Assembly (NCBI GenBank): GCA_902786545.1
Contig: CADACU010000014.1
Span: forward strand, 1 to 55,066
Source: an uncultured Anaerovibrio sp.
GTDB taxonomy: Bacteria > Bacillota > Negativicutes > Selenomonadales > Selenomonadaceae
Reading direction: 5' to 3'
DNA: 55,066 nucleotides
Positions 27,869-37,412 of the stretch are shown one piece after another. The position numbers and the translations under genes are program-made. The notes beneath the pieces are model-generated. The model did no database searches and was not told the origin of the DNA. It worked only from the letters and a program-made list of their open reading frames with translations. Numbering within the stretch: position 1 is the first letter of the stretch; each line of letters opens with the position of its first letter.

Positions 27869-30151
27869 ATGAATACATCTGAACTTAGCGAGTTTGATTT
27901 ATTCCTGTTTCATCAGGGGACAAATTATCGCGCTTATGAAATGTTAGGTGCGCATATTATGACTCAGAATGGGAAGCAGGGCGTTCGGTTTACCGTATGG
28001 GCACCCCATGCCAAGGAGGTTTCTGTTGTTGGTGATTTTAACAACTGGGACACCCGGGTAAATAAAATGTCCAAGCTGGGGGATGGCGAGATTTGGAATT
28101 TGTTCATACCGGGATTGGGCGCCGGAACAGTTTACAAATATGCCATATTACCACAGCATGAAGGACCGCATATTATGAAGGCGGACCCGTACGGATTTTA
28201 TGCGGAGAAAAAGCCGGAAACGGCCTCCATTGTATATGATTTGAACAACTACAAATGGCAGGATAAAAAGTGGATTAAGTTCAAGGAGGATAACCCGTCT
28301 TACAGTCGGCCTATGCTGACCTATGAGGTTCATCTTGGCTCCTGGCGCCGGACTTTGGAGGGAGATTATTTATCGTACCGGGAAATGGCAGATCAGCTGG
28401 TGGATTATGTTAAGAGTATGAATTATACCCATATGGAGTTTATGCCTCTGTGTGAGCATCCATTTGATGGATCATGGGGCTATCAGGCCACCGGCTACTA
28501 TGCTGTTACCAGCCGTTATGGAACGCCGGATGATTTCTGTTATTTGGTTGACAAGGCTCATCAGGCTGGTATCGGTATTATTATGGACTGGGTACCGGGG
28601 CATTTCTGCAAGGATAACCAAGGCTTGCGGGATTTTGATGGTCAGAATTTATATGAGTCGGATAATATCCAGCGGGCCGATAATGCCGGCTGGGGAACTA
28701 TAAATTTTGATTATGGCCGCACTGAGGTACAAAGTTTTTTGATTTCCAATGCCCTGTTTTGGATGGAGCAGTATCATATTGATGGACTGCGGATAGATGC
28801 AGTGGCCAATATGCTTTATCTGAACTATGGTCGGCAGGACGGAGATTGGGTGCCGAACAAATACGGTGGCGATGGTAATCTGGAGGCCATTGATTTCCTC
28901 CATAAGCTGAACGAGGCCGTGTTTAAGTTCTATCCTCAAGCTTTGATGATTGCCGAGGAATCCACTTCCTGGCCGAATGTTTCCAAGCCAACCTATATGG
29001 GGGGCATGGGCTTCAACTACAAGTGGAATATGGGCTGGATGAACGATATTCTTCGTTATATCAGTCTTGATCCAATTTATCGTAAGTGGCACCATGATAA
29101 GCTGACCTTCTCCTTGATGTATGCCTTCAACGAGAATTTTGTATTGCCACTGTCCCACGACGAAGTGGTACATGGCAAGTGCTCCCTTATCAGCAAGATG
29201 CCGGGAGATTATTGGCAAAAATTTGCCGGCTTGCGGGCCTTCTTTGGTTATTGGATGGCTCATCCGGGCAAAAAGCTACTCTTTATGGGTGGTGAGTTTG
29301 GTCAGTTCATTGAGTGGAATTTTGACGACAGTCTGGATTGGCATCTGGTAGAGCAATATGAAAAGCATACCCAGATGCTGGAGTATTCCCGGGCCTTGAA
29401 CAAATTTTATGTTGATCACAAAGCCTTTTGGCAGGTTGATTTTGACTGGAACGGCTTTGAGTGGATTGATTGTGAAAATGCGGATGACAGTGTGGTGTCC
29501 TTTATTCGCAAGGACGAGGACGGGGACTTCATCATCGCTATCTGCAACTTTACACCGGAGGTTCGACAGGGGTATCGCTTTGGTGTACCGAAGGCCGGTG
29601 TCTATCGTGAAGTGTTCAACAGTGATGCAGGGGAATTTGGTGGCTCCAATGTTTTGAATGATTATGATATTGAGACAGAGGAGATGACCTGGCAGAATCG
29701 GCAGCACTCCATTCTGGTAACGGTACCGCCTTTGGCGACTATCTATCTGGAATATAAGGGGGAGAAAGAAGGGGAGTCTTCCCCCAGTAGCAAAGTGATC
29801 AAAAAGGTGGTTGCTGCCAAGACAAAAAAAACGGCAGATAAAGCTGAAGCAAAGTCTACGACTACTCGTGGCCGGAAAAAAGCCAGTGAGGTAAAGGAAA
29901 CCGAGGAAAAGCCAAAAACTACCCGTGGCCGGAAAAAAGCCAGCGAGGTTAAGGAGACCGAGGAAAAGCCCAAAACTACCCGTGGCCGGAAAAAAGCCAG
30001 TGAGGTAAAGGAAACCGAGGAAAAGCCAAAAGCTACCCGGACCCGAAAAACGGCCACCACAACTAAAACCACCACTAAGACCAATACTGCAAAGGCTGCC
30101 ACTAAATCTAAAACCACCAGAACTAACCGGGCGAAAAAAGCCGCGGAATAA
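27869..30151 (+). CDS. glgB: 1,4-alpha-glucan branching enzyme with Lys-rich repeat tail
   Basis: GlgB creates alpha-1,6 branches in glycogen. The 760-residue protein has an N-terminal CBM48 domain (FTVWAPHAKEVSVVGDFNNW), a GH13 barrel with nucleophile Asp310 (GLRIDAVANM), acid/base Glu363 (IAEES) and Asp431 (LSHDEVVHGK), and an all-beta C domain ending near residue 635. It then continues into a tail of about 120 residues, mainly Lys, Thr, Arg, Glu and Ala, with three exact-length 19-residue repeats of the type TTRGRKKASEVKETEEKPK. Such a tail is absent from ordinary GlgB. ATG 27869 is chosen because AAGGGGG lies 6 nt upstream; an in-frame codon at 27848 does not have such a site. Confidence 0.97.
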   Translation: MNTSELSEFDLFLFHQGTNYRAYEMLGAHIMTQNGKQGVRFTVWAPHAKEVSVVGDFNNWDTRVNKMSKLGDGEIWNLFIPGLGAGTVYKYAILPQHEGPHIMKADPYGFYAEKKPETASIVYDLNNYKWQDKKWIKFKEDNPSYSRPMLTYEVHLGSWRRTLEGDYLSYREMADQLVDYVKSMNYTHMEFMPLCEHPFDGSWGYQATGYYAVTSRYGTPDDFCYLVDKAHQAGIGIIMDWVPGHFCKDNQGLRDFDGQNLYESDNIQRADNAGWGTINFDYGRTEVQSFLISNALFWMEQYHIDGLRIDAVANMLYLNYGRQDGDWVPNKYGGDGNLEAIDFLHKLNEAVFKFYPQALMIAEESTSWPNVSKPTYMGGMGFNYKWNMGWMNDILRYISLDPIYRKWHHDKLTFSLMYAFNENFVLPLSHDEVVHGKCSLISKMPGDYWQKFAGLRAFFGYWMAHPGKKLLFMGGEFGQFIEWNFDDSLDWHLVEQYEKHTQMLEYSRALNKFYVDHKAFWQVDFDWNGFEWIDCENADDSVVSFIRKDEDGDFIIAICNFTPEVRQGYRFGVPKAGVYREVFNSDAGEFGGSNVLNDYDIETEEMTWQNRQHSILVTVPPLATIYLEYKGEKEGESSPSSKVIKKVVAAKTKKTADKAEAKSTTTRGRKKASEVKETEEKPKTTRGRKKASEVKETEEKPKTTRGRKKASEVKETEEKPKATRTRKTATTTKTTTKTNTAKAATKSKTTRTNRAKKAAE
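29861..30031 (+). repeat. Three 57-bp tandem repeats inside the glgB tail
   Basis: Units are 29861-29917, 29918-29974 and 29975-30031, each 19 codons, with a degenerate fourth start at 30032. They differ mainly at synonymous sites, for example AGTGAGGTAAAG against AGCGAGGTTAAG. That implies the protein repeat is under selection or that the array is young. Confidence 0.9.
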
Positions 30152-30219
30152 GTTGGTGTTCAACACATTAGAGGCTGCATAGGGCAGGAAAGTTTGTGTC
30201 CAAAGAGAGGTATAGATGT

Positions 30220-31653
30220 ATGAAAGTATTATATGTAGTTTCGGAAGCAGTACCATTTATTAAAACAGGAGGATTGGCGGATGTGGCCGGCTCTTTGCCT
30301 AAGGCTTTGGTGGCTGAGGGCATTGATGCCAGAGTGATATTGCCAAAATACAGTAATATTCCTGAGGAATATCGTAACCAGATGGAGCATGTGGCCGACA
30401 TTACTGTGCCAGTGTCCTGGCGACAGAAATATGCCGGTGTGGAAAAACTGGTATACGATGGCGTAACATATTACTTCGTGGACAACGAGGAATATTTCCG
30501 TCGGGATGGCATGTATGGCTATGGGGATGATGCGGAAAGATTTTCCTTCTTCTCCCGGGCAGTACTGAATCTGTTGCCGGCTATGGATTTCTGGCCGGAT
30601 GTAATCAACAGCAACGATTGGCATGCTGCGTTGGTTAATGTCTTTTTGAAGCTGGAGCATAACGGTGATGAGCGCTATGAAAACATCAAAACCGTCTTCT
30701 CCATTCATAATCTGAAATATCAGGGGATTTTTGACAAGAACATTATGGGGGATGTTCTCGGTCTTGACTGGCAATACTTTAACAATGGTGATTTGGAGTT
30801 CCATGATTGTGTGAACTTTATGAAGGGCGGCATTGTATATGCTGATATGATTACCACTGTAAGCCGTACCTATGCTGAGGAAATTCAGTACGAATTTTAT
30901 GGTGAGCAGATGGATGGCCTGCTCCGCAGTCGCCGGGATTCCTTGCGGGGCATTGTCAATGGTATCGATGTGGATGTTTATAATCCAGCCACGGATAAAT
31001 ATCTTTTTGAGAATTTTGATATTAACAGTCTGGCCAAGAAGCTGGAGAACAAGGTTCGTCTGCAGGAACAGCTGGGTTTGCCACAAGGTCGCAACATACC
31101 GCTGATTGGTATGGTTTCCCGGCTGGTAGAAGCCAAGGGCTTAAATCTTATCATCCGTATTATGGATGAGATTTTGACCCACGAGGAGTGTCAGTTTGTG
31201 CTCCTTGGAACCGGCGACAAGGTGTTTGAGGATTGGTTTAAGGATTTGCAATGGCGGTATCCTACCAAGGTTTCCACCAATATATATTTCTCCAATGAGT
31301 TGGCCCAGCGGATATACGGCAGCTCGGATATTTTCCTGATGCCATCCATTTATGAGCCATGTGGCATTGGTCAGATGATAGCCCTCAGATATGGTACAGT
31401 TCCGATTGTTCGGGAGACTGGCGGTCTGAAGGATACAGTAAAGGCCTATAATAAATATGAGGCTACTGGTAACGGTTATACATTTAGTGATATAAATGCC
31501 CATGATTTGATGTACACTATTAAGCGGGCGCTGACTGAGTATGAGTCCATTGGCTTGTGGTCGCAAATTCAGACCAATGCCATGAAGTCAGACTGCAGCT
31601 GGAAGAGATCTGCCAAGGAATACATTGATATGTACAATCAGCTGATTGGGTGA
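30220..31653 (+). CDS. glgA: Glycogen synthase (ADP-glucose, GT5)
   Basis: GlgA transfers glucose from ADP-glucose to the glycogen chain. The 477-residue GT-B protein has the N-terminal KTGGLADV motif with Lys15 for ADP-glucose. SNDWHAALV, the inter-domain region GMVSRLVEAKGLNLI and the C-terminal PSIYEPCGIGQMIALRYGT with the catalytic Glu are also present. The ATG at 30220 follows GAGAGGT; an upstream in-frame codon at 30196 lacks a site. It closes the operon, and a terminator lies 16 nt after its stop codon. Confidence 0.97.
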   Translation: MKVLYVVSEAVPFIKTGGLADVAGSLPKALVAEGIDARVILPKYSNIPEEYRNQMEHVADITVPVSWRQKYAGVEKLVYDGVTYYFVDNEEYFRRDGMYGYGDDAERFSFFSRAVLNLLPAMDFWPDVINSNDWHAALVNVFLKLEHNGDERYENIKTVFSIHNLKYQGIFDKNIMGDVLGLDWQYFNNGDLEFHDCVNFMKGGIVYADMITTVSRTYAEEIQYEFYGEQMDGLLRSRRDSLRGIVNGIDVDVYNPATDKYLFENFDINSLAKKLENKVRLQEQLGLPQGRNIPLIGMVSRLVEAKGLNLIIRIMDEILTHEECQFVLLGTGDKVFEDWFKDLQWRYPTKVSTNIYFSNELAQRIYGSSDIFLMPSIYEPCGIGQMIALRYGTVPIVRETGGLKDTVKAYNKYEATGNGYTFSDINAHDLMYTIKRALTEYESIGLWSQIQTNAMKSDCSWKRSAKEYIDMYNQLIG

Positions 31654-31668
31654 TTTGAACTTTAATAT

Positions 31669-31698
31669 GAAAAGGGGGACGGGTGTCCCCTTTTCTTA
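31669..31698 (+). terminator. Terminator of the glycogen operon
   Basis: An 11-bp G-rich stem with one bulged G (31669-31680 with 31685-31695) and a 4-nt loop ends in a T-rich run. It lies 16 nt after the glgA stop. Confidence 0.8.
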
Positions 31699-31725
31699 TA
31701 TCCAGCATTTTAGACGGGAGGTCAT

Positions 31726-34700
31726 GTGGCAGCCATGTTAAATGTTACCCACGATTCACAAAATGAATTTTATCGCAGCCCAATAGGTGCTGCCGAGGCC
31801 AAAAGCCAGGTGCTGCTGCGGCTGCGGTTTGATACGGATGAGCGGATAACCTCAGTCAAGGTTCGCCTGTGGCAGGACCGGGTGGGAGAATCTGTCCAGC
31901 CTATGGAGTCGGATTTGGAAGGAAAATACTATGAAGCCAGGGTGAAAATGCCAGATGATGGCACTTTGCTGTGGTATTATTTCATCATTACGGTGGATGG
32001 CCGTGATTATTTCTACTGCAACAACGATGAACGGCTAGGTGGCGTTGGTATAGTATGTGATGAACCACGGGCGTCTTATCAGATAACCGTCTATCGGCAG
32101 GGGGCCAAGACGCCGGATTGGTTTAAGCATGCCGTAATGTATCAGATTTTTCCGGACCGATTTTATCGCAAGGGTGATAAAATCATCGAAAAGCCAAATG
32201 CTATTTATCATGCCTCCTGGAAGGACAAGCCCCATTATTTTAAGGACCTGGATACGGGGGATATACTGGCTTATGATTTCTTTGGGGGGAATTTTGCCGG
32301 TATCAAAGAGAAGCTTCCTTACTTGAAGGATTTGGGCATTTCTGTAATCTATCTCAATCCAATTTTTTTGTCTGCCAGCAATCATCACTACGATACGGCG
32401 GATTATATGGAAACAGATCCGATTTTAGGTACAAAAGAAGAATTTAACGATTTGTGCCGGACGGCCAAAGAAATGGGAATCCGAATTATTTTGGACGGGG
32501 TATTCAGTCACACCGGCGCAGACAGCAAGTATTTCAATAAATTTGGCAACTTTGATTCAGTGGGGGCCTGCCAGTCCATGGAGTCGCCGTATTACAGCTG
32601 GTATAGCTTTATCGATTATCCAAATGTTTATGAAAGCTGGTGGGGATTCACCAATTTGCCGAATGTGAAGGAAGAAAATCCGGCCTATATGGATTTTATT
32701 ATCCATAACGAGAACAGTGTACTGCACCATTGGAATAAGCAGGGCATTAGTGGCTGGCGGCTGGATGTTATTGATGAGCTGCCGGAGCAGTTCAGTCAGG
32801 CCTTCTATAAGGAGCTGAAGAAGACCGACCCGGAGGCGGTCTTGATAGGCGAGGTGTGGGAGGATGCTTCCAATAAAAATGCCTATGGGATGAACCGGCA
32901 TTATCTGTGCGGTTATGAGATTGACTCTGCCATGAATTATCCATTCCGCAAAATTGTACTGGATTTTCTATTGGGACATACAGACGGGGGGCAGGTTTCC
33001 CGCTTCATTAACAGTTTGAAGGAAAATTATCCGGCCCAAAATTTCTATGCCATGATGAATTTGTTGGGGAGCCATGACCGGGAGCGGATTTTAACCCTGC
33101 TGGGAGAGGCACCGCCAACCAATGGTATGCCGGAGCGGGTCCAGGCCGAGTTCAAACTGGATGAAGACCATCTAAAATTAGGCAAGGCCCGTCTAAAGCA
33201 GGCGGTGGCCTGGCAGATGACCTTCCCGGGGGTTCCAAGTGTTTATTATGGCGATGAAATCAGTATGCAGGGCTATCGGGATCCATATTGCCGATGCCCG
33301 TATGATTGGGAAAATGGCGATGAGGATATGCGCCAGTGGTGCAAACAACTTATCAAGCTGCGCAATGACAACATCGTTCTGCAAACTGGCCAATTTATGC
33401 CGGTCTATGCCCAAGGTGATGTGTATGGCTATGTCCGCCTGATTGAAAATGGTCAGGATGTTTTTGGGCAAGCTGCCCCGAATGATGTGTTTATTATTTT
33501 GCTGAACCGGGGGCGGGAAAAGCAGGAAATATATGTCAATGTACGGGATTTGTGGTCCGGGTCTTTTATCGATGTGCTGCAAGATGGTAAAATTCTGCCG
33601 ATTGTTCGGGATGTAATCAAGGTGGAATTGCCAGCGCATGGGGTGGCTATTTATCGGGGTAATAAAGAACCCAACAAATATCCTCGCCAATGCGGTGTGC
33701 TGATGCATCCTACCAGCTTCCCATCACCGTACGGCGTGGGAGATTTTGGCCCGGCGGCTTACGAATTTGTGGACTTTTTGGCCAAGGCCAAGCAGAAGAT
33801 TTGGCAGATTTTACCGTTAACTCCGGTGGATAACTGCTATTCGCCGTATGCTTCGCCGTCGGCCTTTGCCGGAAACACCATGTTGATTTCACCGGAAAAG
33901 CTGGTGGAAATGGGATTGCTCAGCATAGAAGACATAGCTATGCCGGATAGGCCACCATTGAACAAAACCGATTATGAGCTGGCCAAGACGGTAAAACGGC
34001 GGCTGTTGACCAAGGCGGCCAACAACTTCTTTAGTCAGGCTGACCAACAGTTGATGGCGGGTTATCAGGCCTTTTGTCAGAAAGAAGCTTATTGGCTGGA
34101 TGAGTATGCCTTGTTTAGGGCCATTTCCGTCAAAAACAACGAGGCTGGTTGGGTGGACTGGGAGATTGATTTGAAGCACCGGACACCGGCGACTTTGGCC
34201 CAGGCCAGAGAAAATCTGCAGGCAGAAATTCGCCAGGAATGTTTTGAACAGTACATCTTTGATGTGCAATGGCAGCAGCTCAGGTCTTATGCCAATGACC
34301 AAGGCATACAGGTGCTGGGGGATATGCCAATATTTGTCTCCTTAAACAGTGCCGATGTGTGGGCAAATCAGCAGTTGTTTAAACTGGACCGGAACTGCAA
34401 GCCGTACAAGGTGGCTGGTGTACCGCCGGATTATTTCAGCAAAACCGGCCAGCTTTGGGGCAATCCACAATATAATTGGGAGGAAATGAAAGCTCAGAAT
34501 TATCATTGGTGGATTAGCCGTATGAAGCGCATGCTGGCCACAGTGGATATGGTTCGCATCGACCACTTCCGAGGTTTTGAGGCCTATTGGGAAGTGGACG
34601 GTGATGCGGAAACCGCCATTGACGGCGTGTGGAAAAAAGGACCGGGCAAGCCGTTTTTTGACAAGATAAAGACTGCCCTGGGGGATTTGCCGATAGTGGC

Positions 34701-35169
34701 CGAGGACTTGGGAATTATCACCGACGAAGTGGAGGCATTGCGGGAAAAATGTGGCTTCCCTGGGATGAAGGTCTTGCAGTTTGAGCTTCACTTCAATGAC
34801 CGCCAACGGGTGAATTATGTGGAGCCGGAAAATTCACTGGTATATACCGGCACTCACGATAATAACACCACAGTGGGCTGGCTGGATGAAGATGCCGATG
34901 TGGAAACCAGAGAAGCTGTCATCAATATGCTGGGACTGACTGATTGTACTGGTAAGGATATTTGTGAGGCGATGATTGAACGGGCGTATGCCTCCAAAGC
35001 TCGGATTGCCATTGTCCCAACCTGGGATATATTGGCCTTGGATGGCAATAATCGGATGAATTTGCCGGGTACTGCCGGAGGAAATTGGAGTTGGCGGATG
35101 CTGCCTGGGGCTTTAACTGCGGCTAAGGCCAACCAGCTGGCGGCATTGGTGGATAAATATAACCGTTAA
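31726..35169 (+). CDS. Fused GH13 alpha-amylase/pullulanase and GH77 4-alpha-glucanotransferase
   Basis: This 1147-residue fusion joins two glucan enzymes. The N-terminal part has a beta-sandwich module (about 1-130) and a GH13 barrel of the neopullulanase/cyclomaltodextrinase type. Its catalytic residues are Asp347 (GWRLDVIDE), Glu376 (IGEVWED) and Asp451 (LGSHDRER). From about residue 650 to the end is a MalQ-type GH77 domain with Asp946 (VRIDHFRGFEAYWE), Glu993 (VAEDLG) and Asp1045 (TGTHDNNTTVGW). Both active sites look intact. There is no signal peptide, so it works in the cytoplasm on maltodextrins from glycogen or uptake. The start is GTG 31726 behind GGGAGGT, or possibly ATG 31735. It follows the glycogen operon terminator and likely has its own promoter. 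Confidence 0.94.
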   Translation: MAAMLNVTHDSQNEFYRSPIGAAEAKSQVLLRLRFDTDERITSVKVRLWQDRVGESVQPMESDLEGKYYEARVKMPDDGTLLWYYFIITVDGRDYFYCNNDERLGGVGIVCDEPRASYQITVYRQGAKTPDWFKHAVMYQIFPDRFYRKGDKIIEKPNAIYHASWKDKPHYFKDLDTGDILAYDFFGGNFAGIKEKLPYLKDLGISVIYLNPIFLSASNHHYDTADYMETDPILGTKEEFNDLCRTAKEMGIRIILDGVFSHTGADSKYFNKFGNFDSVGACQSMESPYYSWYSFIDYPNVYESWWGFTNLPNVKEENPAYMDFIIHNENSVLHHWNKQGISGWRLDVIDELPEQFSQAFYKELKKTDPEAVLIGEVWEDASNKNAYGMNRHYLCGYEIDSAMNYPFRKIVLDFLLGHTDGGQVSRFINSLKENYPAQNFYAMMNLLGSHDRERILTLLGEAPPTNGMPERVQAEFKLDEDHLKLGKARLKQAVAWQMTFPGVPSVYYGDEISMQGYRDPYCRCPYDWENGDEDMRQWCKQLIKLRNDNIVLQTGQFMPVYAQGDVYGYVRLIENGQDVFGQAAPNDVFIILLNRGREKQEIYVNVRDLWSGSFIDVLQDGKILPIVRDVIKVELPAHGVAIYRGNKEPNKYPRQCGVLMHPTSFPSPYGVGDFGPAAYEFVDFLAKAKQKIWQILPLTPVDNCYSPYASPSAFAGNTMLISPEKLVEMGLLSIEDIAMPDRPPLNKTDYELAKTVKRRLLTKAANNFFSQADQQLMAGYQAFCQKEAYWLDEYALFRAISVKNNEAGWVDWEIDLKHRTPATLAQARENLQAEIRQECFEQYIFDVQWQQLRSYANDQGIQVLGDMPIFVSLNSADVWANQQLFKLDRNCKPYKVAGVPPDYFSKTGQLWGNPQYNWEEMKAQNYHWWISRMKRMLATVDMVRIDHFRGFEAYWEVDGDAETAIDGVWKKGPGKPFFDKIKTALGDLPIVAEDLGIITDEVEALREKCGFPGMKVLQFELHFNDRQRVNYVEPENSLVYTGTHDNNTTVGWLDEDADVETREAVINMLGLTDCTGKDICEAMIERAYASKARIAIVPTWDILALDGNNRMNLPGTAGGNWSWRMLPGALTAAKANQLAALVDKYNR

Positions 35170-35178
35170 TTATCAGTA

Positions 35179-35210
35179 GCCGGCCTTTTTCCCGGTGGAA
35201 AAAAGCCGGC
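35179..35210 (+). terminator. Hairpin after the GH13-GH77 gene
   Basis: A 14-bp stem (35179-35192 with 35197-35210) contains GCCGGC ends and an internal T5/A6 stretch. The outer T-run is lacking, so termination may be partial. Confidence 0.5.
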
Positions 35211-35283
35211 AACTAATGTATAATTACCATAAAGCTAATTGCTGGATTTCGAATTGATGTGTGTGTTGATGGGAGGGTTTGTA

Positions 35284-35652
35284 ATGAGGTTTTTCAAATG
35301 TGAACTCTGTGGCAATGTTATCACGGTTATCAAGGATGGCGGCGGCCCATTGGTATGCTGTGGCCAGGGAATGACTGAACTTATTCCGGGAACTACTGAT
35401 GCAGCCCAGGAAAAGCATGTACCGGCTGTTACGGTAGAAGGCAACAAGGTGACGGTTAAGGTGGGCAGTGTTGAACATCCGATGACTGATGCTCATTATA
35501 TTGAGTGGATTGCCATTGAAACCAACCAAGGCTGTCATATGAAAAAGCTCACGCCACAGGACAAGCCTGAGGCCCAGTTCCTTCTCGGTGAAGGTGAGAC
35601 TTTGGTAGCAACCTATGAGCATTGCAACCTGCATGGACTTTGGAAGGCTTAA
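35284..35652 (+). CDS. Desulfoferrodoxin / superoxide reductase
   Basis: This 122-residue, two-iron superoxide reductase reduces superoxide to peroxide without making oxygen, as expected in an anaerobe. The N-terminal desulforedoxin-like center uses Cys6, Cys9, Cys25 and Cys26. The catalytic center ligands are His45 (in EKHVP, with the active Glu43/Lys44), His65, His71, Cys114 and His117 (CNLHGLW). The start is ATG 35284, seven nt after GGGAGGG; an in-frame codon at 35239 would add 15 residues without a site. It is a single gene between two hairpins. The reductant is probably rubredoxin, not encoded here. Confidence 0.95.
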   Translation: MRFFKCELCGNVITVIKDGGGPLVCCGQGMTELIPGTTDAAQEKHVPAVTVEGNKVTVKVGSVEHPMTDAHYIEWIAIETNQGCHMKKLTPQDKPEAQFLLGEGETLVATYEHCNLHGLWKA

Positions 35653-35676
35653 CAATAAGATAGTTGGATAAAAAAC

Positions 35677-35717
35677 ATGAGCTGCAGATTTCACACCGAG
35701 ATTTGCAGCTCATTTTT
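35677..35717 (+). terminator. Terminator of the superoxide reductase gene
   Basis: Thirteen-base arms (35677-35689 with 35701-35713; one wobble pair) enclose an 11-nt loop and are followed by T5. Confidence 0.85.
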
Positions 35718-35728
35718 GAGGATGGAAA

Positions 35729-37408
35729 ATGGACAATAATTTGATGGATAAATATCATCTTTGGCAGAAATTGGCTGTGGATGATGGCGATGTGGCCAAC
35801 GAATTGATGAATATGACTCAGGCAGGTGTTGAGGATGCCTTTTATCGTGATTTGGCGTTTGGAACCGGTGGACTGCGGGGAGTCATCGGTGCCGGCACCA
35901 ACCGGATGAATGTTTACACCGTCGCCAAGGCTTCCCAAGGCTTGGCTGATTACCTGCGGAAAAAATATGCCAGCCCATCAGTGGTTATTGGCTATGACAG
36001 CCGGATAAAATCCGATGTGTTTGCCCAGGTCACAGCGGAAGTGCTTGCTGCCAATGATATAGCTGTACATATTTGGCCGCAGCTTATGCCGGTGCCAACG
36101 GTATCCTTTGCTACCCGTTATTTAAAGGCATCAGCCGGTGTTATGATAACGGCCAGTCATAATCCAGCCAAATACAACGGCTACAAGGTGTATGGTGCAG
36201 ACGGATGTCAGATTACTACAGCAGCGGCTGGGGAAATTCTGTCAGAAATCAACAAACTGGATATCTTTTCCGATGTAAAAAAAGAGTCCTTTGCGTCAGG
36301 GCTGCAGTCCGGGAAAATTTCTTATATAGCTGATAGGGTATATACGGCCTTTATTGATGCCGTGAAAAGCCAATCAGTGCTGGGGGATTTGGCTGTTGAT
36401 AAAAATGTGGCTATTTGCTATACCCCGTTAAATGGAGCTGGTTTAAAGCCGGTTATCCGGGCCCTTACAGAGGGGGGATATACCAATATTACGGTGGTGA
36501 AGGAGCAGGAGCAGCCGGATGGCAACTTCCCGACCTGTCCGTATCCGAATCCGGAAATTCAGGAAGCCATGACTCTGGGGATGGATTACGCCAAACAACA
36601 TAATGCTGATTTGCTGCTGGCCACTGACCCGGACTGCGATCGGGTGGGCATTGCTGTGAGAAATTCCCAAGGGGAATATGTGCTGCTTTCCGGCAATGAA
36701 ACGGGAATATTATTGCTGGATTATATTTGTGCCCGGCGGCAAGCATTGGGGATTATGCCAGCGGAGCCGGTGATGATAAAAACCATTGTTACCATGGATT
36801 TGGGGGAACGGATTGCCACCAAATATGGCGTGTCTACCCGCAATGTCCTTACCGGCTTTAAATTTATCGGTGAACAGATTGGCTTCATGGAGCAGGCTGG
36901 CAAAGCTGAAAATTATATTTTTGGCTTTGAGGAAAGCTATGGTTATCTCACTGGCAGCTATGTCCGGGACAAGGATGGAGTGGATGCGGCCTTTATGATT
37001 TGTGAGATGTTTGCTTATTATAAAAATCAAGGGATAAGCCTTATCGACCGGCTTAACGAGTTGTACAAGGAATACGGATATTCCCTTAATACGCTGCATT
37101 CCTATGAGTTCGATGGTGCAGCCGGGTTTGCGAAAATGCAGGATATAATGAAAAAGTTCCGACAGGGACTAGAGCACATTGGTGGAAAGCAAGTGCTTAA
37201 GGTACTGGATTATTCCACAGGACTGGATGGTTTGCCACAGGCGGATGTGTTAAAATATTTGTTGGAGGGAAATTCTTCTCTGGTGGTGCGTCCGTCCGGC
37301 ACGGAACCAAAGCTGAAAGCCTATATCAGCGTTTCAGCGGACAGTAAGGAACAGGCCATTGCTATCGAAGCTAAAATGGTCAACGAACTAAAAGCATATT
37401 TTAAGTAA
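35729..37408 (+). CDS. Alpha-D-phosphohexomutase (phosphoglucomutase/phosphomannomutase)
   Basis: This 559-residue enzyme interconverts hexose-6-phosphates and hexose-1-phosphates, linking glycolysis to glycogen, UDP-glucose, dTDP-rhamnose and, if it accepts mannose, GDP-mannose. It has the phosphoserine loop TASHNPAKYNGYK, the metal loop DPDCDRVG, the sugar loop FEESYGYL and the phosphate loop RPSGTEPKLK. The length and the GGLRG N terminus are closest to the PgcA/PGM-PMM type of Firmicutes. The start is ATG 35729 shortly after GAGGATGG. No separate phosphomannomutase is in the window. Confidence 0.93.
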   Translation: MDNNLMDKYHLWQKLAVDDGDVANELMNMTQAGVEDAFYRDLAFGTGGLRGVIGAGTNRMNVYTVAKASQGLADYLRKKYASPSVVIGYDSRIKSDVFAQVTAEVLAANDIAVHIWPQLMPVPTVSFATRYLKASAGVMITASHNPAKYNGYKVYGADGCQITTAAAGEILSEINKLDIFSDVKKESFASGLQSGKISYIADRVYTAFIDAVKSQSVLGDLAVDKNVAICYTPLNGAGLKPVIRALTEGGYTNITVVKEQEQPDGNFPTCPYPNPEIQEAMTLGMDYAKQHNADLLLATDPDCDRVGIAVRNSQGEYVLLSGNETGILLLDYICARRQALGIMPAEPVMIKTIVTMDLGERIATKYGVSTRNVLTGFKFIGEQIGFMEQAGKAENYIFGFEESYGYLTGSYVRDKDGVDAAFMICEMFAYYKNQGISLIDRLNELYKEYGYSLNTLHSYEFDGAAGFAKMQDIMKKFRQGLEHIGGKQVLKVLDYSTGLDGLPQADVLKYLLEGNSSLVVRPSGTEPKLKAYISVSADSKEQAIAIEAKMVNELKAYFK

Positions 37409-37412
37409 TGCA

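Noticed and set aside
29276-30256. Long minus-strand frame opposite the glgB end
   Set aside because: It mirrors the repetitive Lys-rich tail, giving a Gly/Phe/Ser-rich low-complexity product; no initiation signal and it also overlaps the core of glgB.
35179-35210. Insertion-sequence terminal repeat
   Set aside because: The arms are adjacent and form one hairpin after a gene; no transposase is present.
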